Shown here piece by piece: positions 25,444 to 37,100 of a DNA stretch of 64,000 bases; the first letter of the stretch is position 1, and every line of letters begins with the position of its first letter. The DNA comes from Diadema setosum (taxonomy: Eukaryota > Echinodermata > Echinoidea > Diadematoida > Diadematidae), in NCBI RefSeq assembly GCF_964275005.1, contig NC_092693.1, positions 29,152,173 through 29,216,172 of the forward strand, in the 5' to 3' direction. The notes beneath the pieces were generated by a model. The model was not told where the DNA came from and searched no databases. It saw only the letters and a program-made list of their open reading frames with translations. Position numbers and translations under genes: made by a program.

Positions 25444-25609
25444 GGGCCCAATTTCATTAAAAAAGTTGATATGATAGCAACTCTTGCTGGAATGACAATT
25501 GTCATAGTAACGACAAGAATCCAGCTTCCTGATTGGCTGTTGCTACTGGAAGTTGCCATCGTCCAGCAAAAGTTGCCATCCTATAATACCTTTTATGAAA
25601 TGAGGCCCC
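25444..25609. mobile_element. Foldback element (GGGCCC...GGCCCC)
   Basis: GGGCCCAATTTCATTAAAA pairs with TTTTATGAAATGAGGCCCC. Inner AAGTTG segments continue the inverted symmetry. Confidence 0.65.
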
Positions 25610-25879
25610 AGATGGTCGGATGCAGGAGGGATTCTTGCCCTCACCCTCTATGTAACCCCCCCCCCCCCCCGCCCCCCTACACCCTCTCTGACTTCGGTTG
25701 TATTTTATTGGCATAAACTCAATGAGGTTCAAGAGATGAGAGTTCCACTTGGCTATGACTAATTCAGATAGCTGTCAGTTTTCTGTGGAACCACAAAATG
25801 ATTCGACAGGTGCATTTGTGCCTTTTTAATGATCGGGGTTCAATGCCGCTTTCTGAGCAATTTGAAATTTCATTTATAA

Positions 25880-27245
25880 ATCCTCTAGAGATTGGTTGAA
25901 AAAGCTTGACGTGATTATATGTATTTTCAGCTATTCCAGATATTGACTCCACTCGAGTCCACTGTATAGGCCCTACTTTGGAAAATGACGTCACTGCTTG
26001 TGACGACAATTTCCAAATAGTGCACTATTTGCTAAATTATGTCACCAAGCGATTGTGAAATCACAAAGCAATTCTGACATCGCGCGCTGCTTCGTACGGT
26101 CACTCTGTGAAATGTAACATTTTTCGAACAAAGCAATTGTGACGTCACAAAGAAATAAAGAAATTCTGACATCGCGCGCTGCTTCGTCGGTCACTTTGTG
26201 AAATACTGTAGCACAAATAAAAGCATCTCGCACCCTGCTTCATAACATACGGTCTTCCTGTCACTGAATGATCCCTCCACAACATTGCACCCACCACACG
26301 TCTTCTCGCCTCACATTTCCCATTCTTTTGTTTAATTGTTCCCAAATATAAAATAAATATACTCCGCCTAATTTCGAGCTCCTGGCTAAAACTATGCTTC
26401 TCGATGTCTCTAAAAGTGCCATTCACTTCAGCGAATAGTAGTTTTTTGCAGTCACCTCTGCCCATAGTTTTAATAAGAACCCCCCTCCCTAGTAATTAGT
26501 ATTATATTTTGGATAAAAAATGTATCCTCTAGTGATTGGTTGAAAGAGCTTCATGTGATTATGGGTATTTTCAGCTATATCAAAGTGTTTGCATGTTTGA
26601 CACTCCATAAAGTACTATTTGCAAAATGACGTCACTCCTCATGACGACATTTTGCAAATAGTATACTATTTGCAAAATGATGTCACAAAGCATTTCTGAA
26701 ATTGTGCGCAGCTTTACTCTTTGAAATGTAACAATATTTTTAAGAAACAATTGTTACGTCACAAAGCAATTCTGAACATCGCGCACTGCATGCGTCGTAC
26801 CGTCACTAAAATGTACTAGAAACAAACAAACAAACAAAAACAATAGTGACGTCACAAAGCAATTTTGACATTGCGCGCTGCATACCGTCAGTCTGTGAAA
26901 TTTATCAATGTAACATTTTTTTTAAAACAAAACAATAGCCATCACAAAGCAGCCTGACATCGTGCGCTGCTTGTAGAGTCCCTTCACAACATCGCATCCA
27001 CCACTACGACACGACTTCTCGCTTCGCATTTCCCCCATTTTCCCCTTCTTTTGTTTAAATATTTGATCCAAAATATAAAACAAATATACTTTGCCTAATT
27101 TCGGGTTTCTGGTTAAAACTATAGGCCTCGGTGTCTCCAAAAGAACATAATATATACTATTCACTTCGTGGCTGCGCCCCTCAGTGAATAGCTACTTTGG
27201 ATTCACCTCTGCCCATAGTTTTAACCAGAAACTCTCAAGGCAAAG
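25880..27245. repeat. Diverged tandem duplication (about 0.65-0.7 kb) with TGACGTCA sites
   Basis: Unit 1 (about 25880-26480) and unit 2 (about 26524-27245) share the order: TCCTCTAG.GATTGGTTGAA, GTATTTTCAGCTAT, AAAATGACGTCACT, CACAAAGCAATTCTGACAT, TTCTTTTGTTTAA, CTCTGCCCATAGTTTTAA. Palindromic TGACGTCA occurs at 25986, 26140, 26627 and 26847. Confidence 0.8.
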
Positions 27246-27351
27246 TATTGTATAACGAGTTGGGCGAGGGTGGGGGGGGGGGGGAAGAAAATGTTAGACT
27301 GTAACATTATACCGGTTGTCACGTTTAAGAAGGCACAATCCATTCAGACTT

Positions 27352-27480
27352 TCATTTCATTTCATTTATTTTATTTCCAACAATGCGCCAAACATTTACA
27401 TACACAAAATAACACGTACAATACCAATACAATGTGTAGTAACGAGGAAAAACACGTGAAATCAACATTACTATGCATCA
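27352..27480 (-). mobile_element. Possible LINE 3'-end fragment (reverse orientation)
   Basis: Read on the minus strand the edge is GGAAATAAAATAAATGAAATGAAATGAA (in two parts: GGAAATAAAATAA, then TGAAA units), resembling the AAATAAAA plus pentamer tail of the LINE at 1-3247. The inner boundary is uncertain. Confidence 0.4.
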
Positions 27481-28539
27481 CTTTCATATGAAATTGAATT
27501 AAAATTGATTGCAGGGAATGGAGGAGACATGCTGAAAAGCCAATCTTGTATTTTGCAGTCTCCTCGTGGACAATACTGAACAAAGCTAATAACATCAAGG
27601 AAGCAAGTTGCTTATTTAGATTTAAAAAAATAAACACGTACACACATATACATACATACATACATCAGTAGGCCCTATTTCTACAGAATAAAAAAACAGA
27701 CAGTCAAACACAAGTAAGCTCTCTTGTTAAAGAGAAAGAGAGAGAAAAAACAAACAAACAAACAGAGTGAAGGAAAAGAAGACAATTTGAAGACTTTGAA
27801 AGTATATGCATATATCATATAAAGACAAAAAGAAATATGCGTATATGTGCCTGTCATGACGGGAGATACATTGTAGTCCTTTGTTCAAAAATTGACCTAT
27901 AAGTTAAGATTTCCTTACCCATACAATGATAATATTATATAATAACACCAACTGCAGTATGAATCCTTTCTCTCTGACTTCTCCCGGTGTCACCGAAATT
28001 TCATCTAAGCGACTATGCACATGGCAGGGTGGGTAAATACATGTACTGTAGTTTATTGCTTAATGTCGTGTTGATTATATAGTTTTAAGGTTATAGCAGA
28101 CAGGAAATGATGATAACCTGTTGTATCATATAAATGTAGAGGTGCGGTTTACATCGATCTACACCTCAGTATACCTACTCTTGCAGTTCACCTGCATACA
28201 TTGCGTGTTTGATCATAATCTACGATGTATGAATGTTTTAGAATGTCCGATTCTTCCCTCGCTTAGCATCATCACCATCATCTTCTTTTCTTTCTCTTTT
28301 TGTCTTCTTCTTTCTTTTATTTATTCTCTTTTCTCCTTCATGATCTTATTTTTATATTCCTCTTTCTTTTCCCCTTCTTCTTTCTTCTTCTTCGCAGTAT
28401 TGTTGATCTCTCGTGAGGTTTTTCACTTCATGCATAATATCAGAAAAAGAAAAATCAAAGGTATCGAATTCAATGGAAGTACAGAGTGTACCTGACCGTG
28501 ACGCGTTCACTCGCTCCATCCATATGATGTTGATGTGCC

Positions 28540-28702
28540 AGCCCTAGCCCTGGCGCACTCACTCATGATCAGCTGTAGTATTTTAAAATACGCCCTCTTT
28601 TGCCCAGACAGCAACGCGAAAGATCAAGAGATTAGCGAAAATGGCTGCCTCCTAATGATCGTGTCCCCGTGGCGAGGGATTGTACAATCGTCATTCATCC
28701 AG
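28540..28702 (+). other. SF3B3: Probable non-coding first exon of SF3B3
   Basis: A good donor (ATCCAG|GTAACT) ends at 28702, and the first coding exon starts at an acceptor at 31113 with 59 bases of 5' UTR. The segment has an ATG (AAAATGGCTGCC) that meets a stop after four codons, so it is untranslated or a uORF. The upstream boundary is a guess. Confidence 0.4.
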
Positions 28703-29054
28703 GTAACTATGCATGGAAATGTTTAGCTCAGAGTTTCATGACTTTTTTAAATGCTTCATCATTTTACCAATGTGAGTTTTCTTTGCAAAGTGCTCCCGTC
28801 TGATGAGACCAAGTGATTTTACATACGGTGCTGCAGTAATCTTGAACCTCTTGCCTTCGTTTGTACATCGTCGTCGCACATCACTGCATGCAGGGGGCCA
28901 GGGCGGCACGTTGCCAGCTACACAGCATGCTGCACACACACACACACACCTCAGTCCACAGCCACCACAGGGAGGCACAAGCACAGCACAGCACAGGACA
29001 GAAAACACAGACTGAGTAAAAACCGTCTCAAAATCCTCGCTAGATCATGATAGG

Positions 29055-30648
29055 CGCTAGTGTACTTTCGCACCAGTTTGTCGAATGATCTCCAAACATG
29101 CACAAACTCACTCTCGAAAATAAGGTTTCTAGACTCTAATTTTAATCCAACTGAACTGGCAACATAACGCCATTTAACGCCCAACGGCAACGCATCGGCC
29201 TTGTGGCCCTTGAAGAAATTTAAATGTTTATTTGCATCTGAGTCAGAGTACAGCCCTGAGTCAGCAGGTCAGTGTCGTGAGTGAGATTCAAGTCCATGTA
29301 GTAGAAAAGGAATTTTCACTGTTTTGCTTTTGACACTTTTACACTTGTTGGAATATGTTGGTCACAGCCAGTCCGCTCTGTGAATGTGATAACTCATTTA
29401 ACTGCTAGTATGCTCAGTGTTGCAATCGCACCAGTTATGCACAGGAGCAGACAGTGCAGCACGGTGTCCTACTTAACATGTTCACGGCGCAGCGGCAGCC
29501 AACATCGCGATTGATCTGAATGTAGTTATCATTAGACTCTATCTCATCGTGCTCATAACGATTTGAGCATGATGTTCTATGGTATCTTTAAAAAGATTCC
29601 TAACGGTTAGAGATCTAATTCTTTCTCCGCCTTTCTCTCAGCTTTCACCAGGTCATGGTAGCAATTGATGGAGGATTGGTGTTGTGTGAATGTGTGAATG
29701 AAAGAAGATTGTGAAAAATTTGGTCTTAAGACAAAGGTGAAAGAATATATCCTTGGATCTAAATACAAGGCTAGGAAAAGGGGGAAAAGGAAATTAAGAG
29801 AGTGAAAATAAACTATAAAATGAAACAAGGTTTAAATAGAGAGTTCACTAAAAGAAAATGGAACTTGAAGGAAAGAAAGAAGAGAAACTTGCAATTATAG
29901 ACGGTCTGAAGGAAAGTAAGGGAGGGATGGATATGTTTTTTAAAGAAAAGAGGAAAGCAAAGAAAAAAAATACATGTAGCTTGAAACAGACAAGCACTAA
30001 GTAGAATAATAGAATAAGAGATTAATCAAAACTGGATGAAAGCAAAGATGAATAGACTCCAGGAAGGAAAGAAAGAATTATACAGGTTGAAAAGGAACTA
30101 AAGAAAAGGATTCATTAGAATGACACTTGTATAAGAAAAAGATATTGGAGAGGATAGAAAGGAAAGACCCTTGTAGTTGGAGGGAAAAAACAACCCATGA
30201 AGGAAAAATTAGAAAGTGCAGCAAAATAGGAAATTGAGTAAGTTAGACAAGAGGAAACCCACAAAGAAATGTTTGGAAGCAGAGGGAAATTATAGATATT
30301 ATACATATAGACAGATCAACATTCTACCTGAAAATGAAAGAAGAAAAGATAGAAGTGGCAGCACACACTTGCACACATGCTCAACCACTTTGAAGCTACA
30401 ACCGCTAACGCAAGACTTGGCTGAGGAAAAGAGAAAAACAAATTTTAGCTTTTCAAAGCTAGAAGAATCAAGTGTAATATTACTCTCATTTTTTAAACCC
30501 TTTTTATTTTTTAGGTTTATTTAGTATCTTTTCTTTCTTTCCCCCCCCCCCCATTTCCTAGCCTTTCCCTTTGTATTCTTTCACCTTTGTCTTAAAACCA
30601 CATTTTCAGAATCTTCTCTCTGCATTCACACGCACACTGACACATCCT

Positions 30649-30680
<32 letters not shown>

Positions 30681-31035
30681 ACATGAACAACAAGCCCAAA
30701 CCGTGATCAAGTGCTACCGCAACTCGGTACAAGCTGAAAGTAGAAAAAAAGTTGTATATTTTTTAAAGACACATGCTCGCTGCTGTACTGCGGTGAGCGT
30801 CTTTAGTACCATGCTGTGCTGTCTACTGCTGTGTAACGTAGTTATCGCAGAATGAACTAGCTGCAATTGGCATATTCCGACAAGTGTAAAAGTGTCAGAA
30901 ACGGTGAAAATTCCATTTCTACTGGACTTGAGTCTCACTCAGATGCAAATAATGGTGGCTCTTTGATATTTAGAGCGAGTTTGTGCATGTTTTGGAGATC
31001 AGTTGACGAAGAGGTGTGAAAGTACACTTGTGCTG
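29055..31035. repeat. Large diverged inverted repeat
   Basis: The left arm (about 29055-29800) and right arm (about 30545-31035) are inverted copies. For example GACAAAGGTGAAAGAATA (29732) matches the complement of TATTCTTTCACCTTTGTC (30573). TTATTTGCATCTGAG (29226) matches CTCAGATGCAAATAA (30936), and CAAACATGCACAAACTC matches GAGTTTGTGCATGTTTTGG. The spacer of about 750 bases is strongly purine-rich on the plus strand. It lies between SF3B3 exons 1 and 2. Confidence 0.8.
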
Positions 31036-31171
31036 AATGATGTAGTACTACAGCTTGCTCTGGAGAGTTGATATTAATTTTCTCACATTTTTTTTTTCCA
31101 TGACATCTTAAGGCACACTACATTGAAAAAGGGTGTGGTTTCCTGCGTATCCTTGGGAACGGGTAGCAGCC

Positions 31172-34100
31172 ATGTTCCTCTACTCCCTGACCCTGCAGCG
31201 AGCCACTGGCATCGTCCAGTGCATCCATGGCAACTTTGCTGGCTCCAAGCAGCAGGAGCTGGTGGTTGGGCGTGGCAAGCTCCTGGAGCTGGTCAAGCTG
31301 GACCCCAACACCGGCAAGCTCTACACAGTGCTCAGCCACGAGGTGTTTGGTGTCATCCGGGCACTCATGCCATTCAGGTTGACCGGAGGGAGCAAAGGTG
31401 ATTATTATACCAAAGAGTGCTCATGGTACAGTAAATTTCCTGTTATAACAAACACAGTTATAATGAAACTCTTGTTGCAGGAAGTTAGAATTCAGATCCC
31501 CAAATTATTATCTGTATTATCTTTGTATATATACTTTATTGTCCGGCTATTACAAAGTTTTAGTATAGCGAAAGAAGGCTGTCGGGCTGAGGACTTCTTA
31601 TAGCGGAAGTTGCCTGTAGTTTATTTTCGCTGTTGACTTTTTATGTGCTATTGCCACATGTGTGTAATGTTCCTGCCTTGTGTGTATGATTTTGGTACAA
31701 GAGTGACCATGGAGTTGAATTAGTGACTCATATTGGCAACTTGAGATGATGTGGCTACATTTGTTTAAGCACATGCTGTGTATCGAGGGCAAATGTTGTG
31801 TCATATAGTGTGCATTTTTTTTGCTGGATGTAATTAGATGTTGGAATCTGGAGTCCAGTGGAACGTACGGCAAGATGACAAAGTAGAATATGTATATTAT
31901 GCTGTGGATCATGACCACCTGAGGACCAGAAAGATGTTTTTGTTACACTGAATAATTTGTAGTTTACATCCCACTGTTTCACTGCTGTTTTGAAATGCAT
32001 TAGTAATGTATGCATACAGTAAAGCCATTATGTGAATTTCTAGTTGAGGTATGAATGCATGGTGTTACTGGTTTTCAATTTTACTGATGTGTCAAGAAAT
32101 AGGGTATGGTTGCAGATTTGCAAAGCATCGCCACAATCAAAACACAAGCCCAAGGTAGCAGTATTTATTGTCCGGAAATACTGAGAAAGAGGATGATATC
32201 TCCACAAAGTCAATTTAGATGAGATTGTTATTTCTGATGCTGATGGCCTCACTTTCCTTTCATTGTCCTTTGTCCTTATCTATACCTTTCAGACTACATT
32301 GTCGTTGGCTCAGATTCTGGTCGAATTATTATCCTGGAATATAACCCATCAAAGAATTGCTTTGATAGGGTAAGTATTTTATGATGATCACGTAAGGTAC
32401 ATCGATGACAGAAACACTTCACTGCAGGCCTGTCAGTAGCATGAAAATGAATAAAAAGTGATAATTTCATGGTGATTTTTTCACATGAAGGGCACTCTTA
32501 GCAAATATGTTTCCCAGCTTATTACAAAATTATGCTGGTAAGGTGTGTGATGATCTTTGTTGTTTTTAATGATCACATAAGATAAGTCCATGACAGAAAC
32601 ATTACTTTTAAGACTTCTTCATTCTTCAACAATAGTGTAAAGATTGATAACTAGTGGTAGTTTCACAATTAATTCTCAACATATAATGCCCTCTATTAGA
32701 AATAGGTTTGCTTAATGTTTTCCTAGCCTGTAACAACCTGATGTTTTCCTAGCCTATAACAACCTGATGTTTTCCTAGCCTATCACAACCTGATGTTTTC
32801 CTAGCCTATAACAACCTGATGTTTTCCTAGCCTATAACAACCTGATGTTTTCCTAGCCTATAACAACCTGATGTTTTCCTAGCCTATAACAACCTGATGT
32901 TTTCCTAGCCTATAACAACCTGATGTTTTCCTAGCCTATAACAACCTGATGTTTTCCTAGCCTATAACAACCTGATGTTTTCCTAGCCTATCACAACCTG
33001 ATGTTTTCCTAGCCTATAACAACCTGATGTTTTCCTAGCCTATAACAACCTGATGTTTTCCTAGCCTATCACAACCTGATGTTTTCCTAGCCTATAACAA
33101 CCTGATGTTTTCCTAGCCTATAACAACCTGATGTTTTCCTAGCCTATAACAACCTGATGTTTTCCTAGCCTATAACAACCTGATGTTTTCCTAGCCTATA
33201 ACAACCTGATGTTTTCCTAGCCTATAACAACCTGATGTTTTCCTAGCCTATCACAACCTGATGTTGATAAGATGTGTTAAAAACATGAGAAGAACAAAGA
33301 AAAGAAGAATATTAATAGGTAGACAAATACGTGTGCAGAAAAAGATTAGAAGGTACCATGATATGTTCAGTAGCATTTCTGCAGACTCAACCAACCAAAG
33401 ACCACTGACAAGAATAGTTGGTTTGTACAATTAAAATTCCCAGGAAATAATGTTAATGATCGCCCCGATACTGTACAGGCATGCTAACCTGGAAACATTG
33501 AACTGCACATTACTTGAATACGAGACCATTCTGAAGCAAATAATTTTCAAACAACAATAGATATATAATGTACTCTTAAATGAATCCCACAAGGATTGGA
33601 ACAATCATCCCCCCAGCATTCCCACTGATTCTCACTGATCAGTTACAAAGGTGTACTAGCCACCCCCTTTAAGTGTCTACACCGTGTCTTCTTCACTACC
33701 TTTAATAGATCCATCAGGAAACATTTGGTAAGAGCGGCTGCCGGCGCATTGTGCCGGGCCAGTTTCTGGCGGTGGACCCGAAGGGCCGTGCCGTCATGGT
33801 GGGGGCGCTTGAGAAGCAGAAGCTGGTCTACATCCTGAACCGAGACGCCCAGGCACGGTTGACCATCTCCTCGCCTCTCGAGGCCCACAAGTCCAACACA
33901 TTCTGCTTCCACATCGTCGGTGTGGATGTCGGCTTTGAGAATCCCATGTTTGCCTGTCTCGAGATCGACTATGAGGTACAAGACATTGTAGACCTTGCTT
34001 ATGAAACTTGTGTATTTTGAACCAGTAATTTAATACAAACTGAAACAAGAATGGGATTCAATTGATGTAGAATATAGGGATTAAACCTGTAGGTAATGAA

Positions 34101-37100
34101 ACTTCCATTGTGTAGGACTTTTACCATTGTTCAGCATGTTGATATGCTTTGTTATAACGTTTCAGCGTGATTATTGTATGTATTGATGCTTCCAAATTCT
34201 GTCATTGATAGGAACAATTCCCAACAGAATTCAGGTTGTATTGACTAGTCTACTTCAGTGACCATTGAAATAAGTTTGATGATTTGTTTTTCTAAATAAC
34301 TACAATTAAGTTTGAACCTTTTGTGTTCCCATGAGTTAGACAAGAATGTGATTAAACTAGTTCTGATTTATTGAGCTGAAGAAGATTATCTGGGGAGTAA
34401 AAAAGCAAGTACGTGTACATCAGCATTAGCAGAAATGCAGCATCTGTTGACCAGTGCCTGTATTTATGGAAGATACTTCTGAATTTCATCTTGTCAAGGA
34501 GGAGAGCCCATAAGCTATAAAGACTCTAATTCATGTGCATGTTTCTTCATGCCATAAAATCCTGCATGTTCCTATGAATTGCATTGGAGTATGGTTGAAT
34601 GTGATATTAGTTACTATGCCTTCTGTGAACATAGTCATGAATTTAATCATGACATTAATGGTCATGATTTTTTTTTTCCTGCCATGTTCCCCTTGTGTCC
34701 AGGATGCAGACAATGACCCCACAGGGGAGGCAGCCTTAGCAACCCAACAGCTCCTCACCTACTATGAACTAGACCTTGGTCTGAACCACGTCGTCAGAAA
34801 GTACAGTGAACCCTTGGAAGAGCATGGCAATCTTCTTATTGCAGGTAATCCCCTCATATTTTTTTTTTACTAGTGCTTGAGGTAGTGCATATGTCTGCTC
34901 TTAAGGTAGTGTTTGGTATGCACTTGAAATATGTTTGAATAGTGGTCTAGTTTCTTTCTCTTGAATGCAAAGTAATCCATGTCAGTTGGGAGTGAATATC
35001 GTTTTAAAGACCCAGTTGTGTGGGAAAGCATGGGTGTCTCTATTGAGCCAGTGTTCTTTTTTTACCCACCGAGGTACATTAGAAAACCATCGAGAGAGCC
35101 CGTCAGCCACATGCCAGCGAATATGTGCATTGATGCACATGCTTATCGGCAATAGTTGACTCCAGTCAATATATTTTACAATGTGCTTACTTACATAGAG
35201 ATCAGTTCTCAAATACATCAGAGCTGGGCCGACTTCCGCACTACCCGATATCCCTACGTGCTGGGTCTTTTATGTGGAAACACATACCCATTGTATGAGA
35301 TGATGATAACCTCATGCGTGTCATTTGAGTTCTGCTCAAAGTGTCTCTGCTCTGTGCTCATCTTGAGCGTTTTGCTCAAGGTTGCCAGACTGGGATGCTG
35401 CAGTTGGACATATGATACAACATGGCATCTGATTATTCAATAGTAGTTTCCACTCATACTGCATGAGAAAGCTAAGATATACCCTGCACGCATTAGCAAT
35501 AAGGAGAAGAGCTATCTATTTTCTTACATGCGAACAGTAAAATTAGTGTGTGGATTTCTGCCTTCTCATGGACTTAGTAAGTGAAGCAACTTTATTTTAT
35601 TTTATTTGTATTTTTATTTCATTTTTTTTTTTTTTGGGGGGGGGCGGTAACCCTCAGACCTACCGATGGTGTGTAAAACATTTTGTGTTAGTTTACTTGG
35701 TGCATTTCATGCCATAGCTCTTGTTATGTAAATCACAACCGTGACCATTGTGTCTTGTAAAGAAACCTGCAAATGTTATCCGAAATTCTTATGGCAAGGT
35801 AGACTGAAGTCTCGGCAAGAGAAGCTAATTTTTGGTATCATGTTTCAGTGCCTGGAGGCAGCGATGGGCCGAGTGGCGTCCTCATCTGCTCTGAGAATTA
35901 CATCACATACAAGAACCTGGGAGACCAGCCTGATATCAGGATGCCCATCCCAAGGAGAAGAGTAAGCATCGGATGTTTCAACGTATGAAATACCAATGTC
36001 ACTCAATGCGCTCTGTGCCACTGGGCTTCAGAGTAGCAGGCTGTGCGACATAGAAATTTTGATTGCTGGATGTGGTGCAGATATGATGTGCATTATGCTT
36101 CCGTGTTTCACCTGACTTCTTGTGATTATAACATCTTAGCATCCTGATCTGCTCTCTCTCCAGAAATCTTGTAGACAGTGGTAGCTTTCCCATCATGTAA
36201 TTGGGTAGATTTTCTTTTTTTATCTATTAGAATTGGTCAATGAAGATATTAGATTCATCTTCACTTCACCCCCCCCCCCCCCCCCCCGAAAAAGGTAGCA
36301 GTCATTGTCTTTTGCAACAGAGCAATAGATACTCATTTATAGTTACAATACCTTTCATCGTAGAATGCTTGGTTTGTTTGTTTTTTTTTTTTCTTTTTTT
36401 TAATGCATGCTATGTTTGAGTGATTTCAGAGAAATTCCAAAAATGTTACAGGGAAAATACTTCAATGCTGCTTCCTCGAATAAAAATTTTGCTCATCTAG
36501 TTTTTGAAATGTGCTAAGATTTTCATTTTAGATTATTATGATGTCATGCTTTCTTGTCCGTGCCCTACCAGATTACAGCTACTACAAGCAGTTTTTTTCT
36601 CTCTACTGCTTTGCTATGGGATGTTAAAAATGTCCTCCTGTGTCAAATCAAAGTCATCCTACATATTCATGCAGCTACAAGTAGCTTTCCTCTTCAATAT
36701 TTGTTCTAGAAATATACATTTTTGTTTTGTTCTGCATGCCTTGCGTAAGCAGTTTAGCAGTGACCTGATATCGTACTCTGATGTATTTTGCTTTGTTTGT
36801 TGATCAACATGCAAGCATATTTCATGAATGAAAAAAGTAGGATATGACTGTAGATACTACTCATACAAAAAAAAAAAAAAAAATGGAAAAATAAAGAAAT
36901 AAGAAGAATAGTGTTGTTCATAGGAAGTGTTACATATATTTTCATTGTGTCTCCATACCAGAATGATCTCGATGATCCTGAAAGGGGTATGATCTTCGTC
37001 TGCAGTGCAACACATAAAACAAAGGTGAGTAATGCCTTGTGGGAACCTTATAAAGAGTTAACAGAGTGATTGAGTTGCAGCATCGGGCATCATGTTACCT

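Larger units (their letters stand above)
22755..28500. other. CENPT-SF3B3 divergent intergenic region
   Basis: No protein gene was recognised. It holds foldback elements, poly(C) and poly(G) runs, a diverged duplication with CRE-type sites and an AT-rich stretch with a LINE-like 3' end. The promoters of both divergent genes should lie here. Confidence 0.5.

Noticed and set aside
34271..34371. Possible C/D snoRNA in SF3B3 intron 4 (TTGATGA ... CTGA, AATAA/TTATT stem)
   Set aside because: Box C has a non-purine first base, the stem is five A-U pairs set off from the boxes, and no guide matches an rRNA segment I know.
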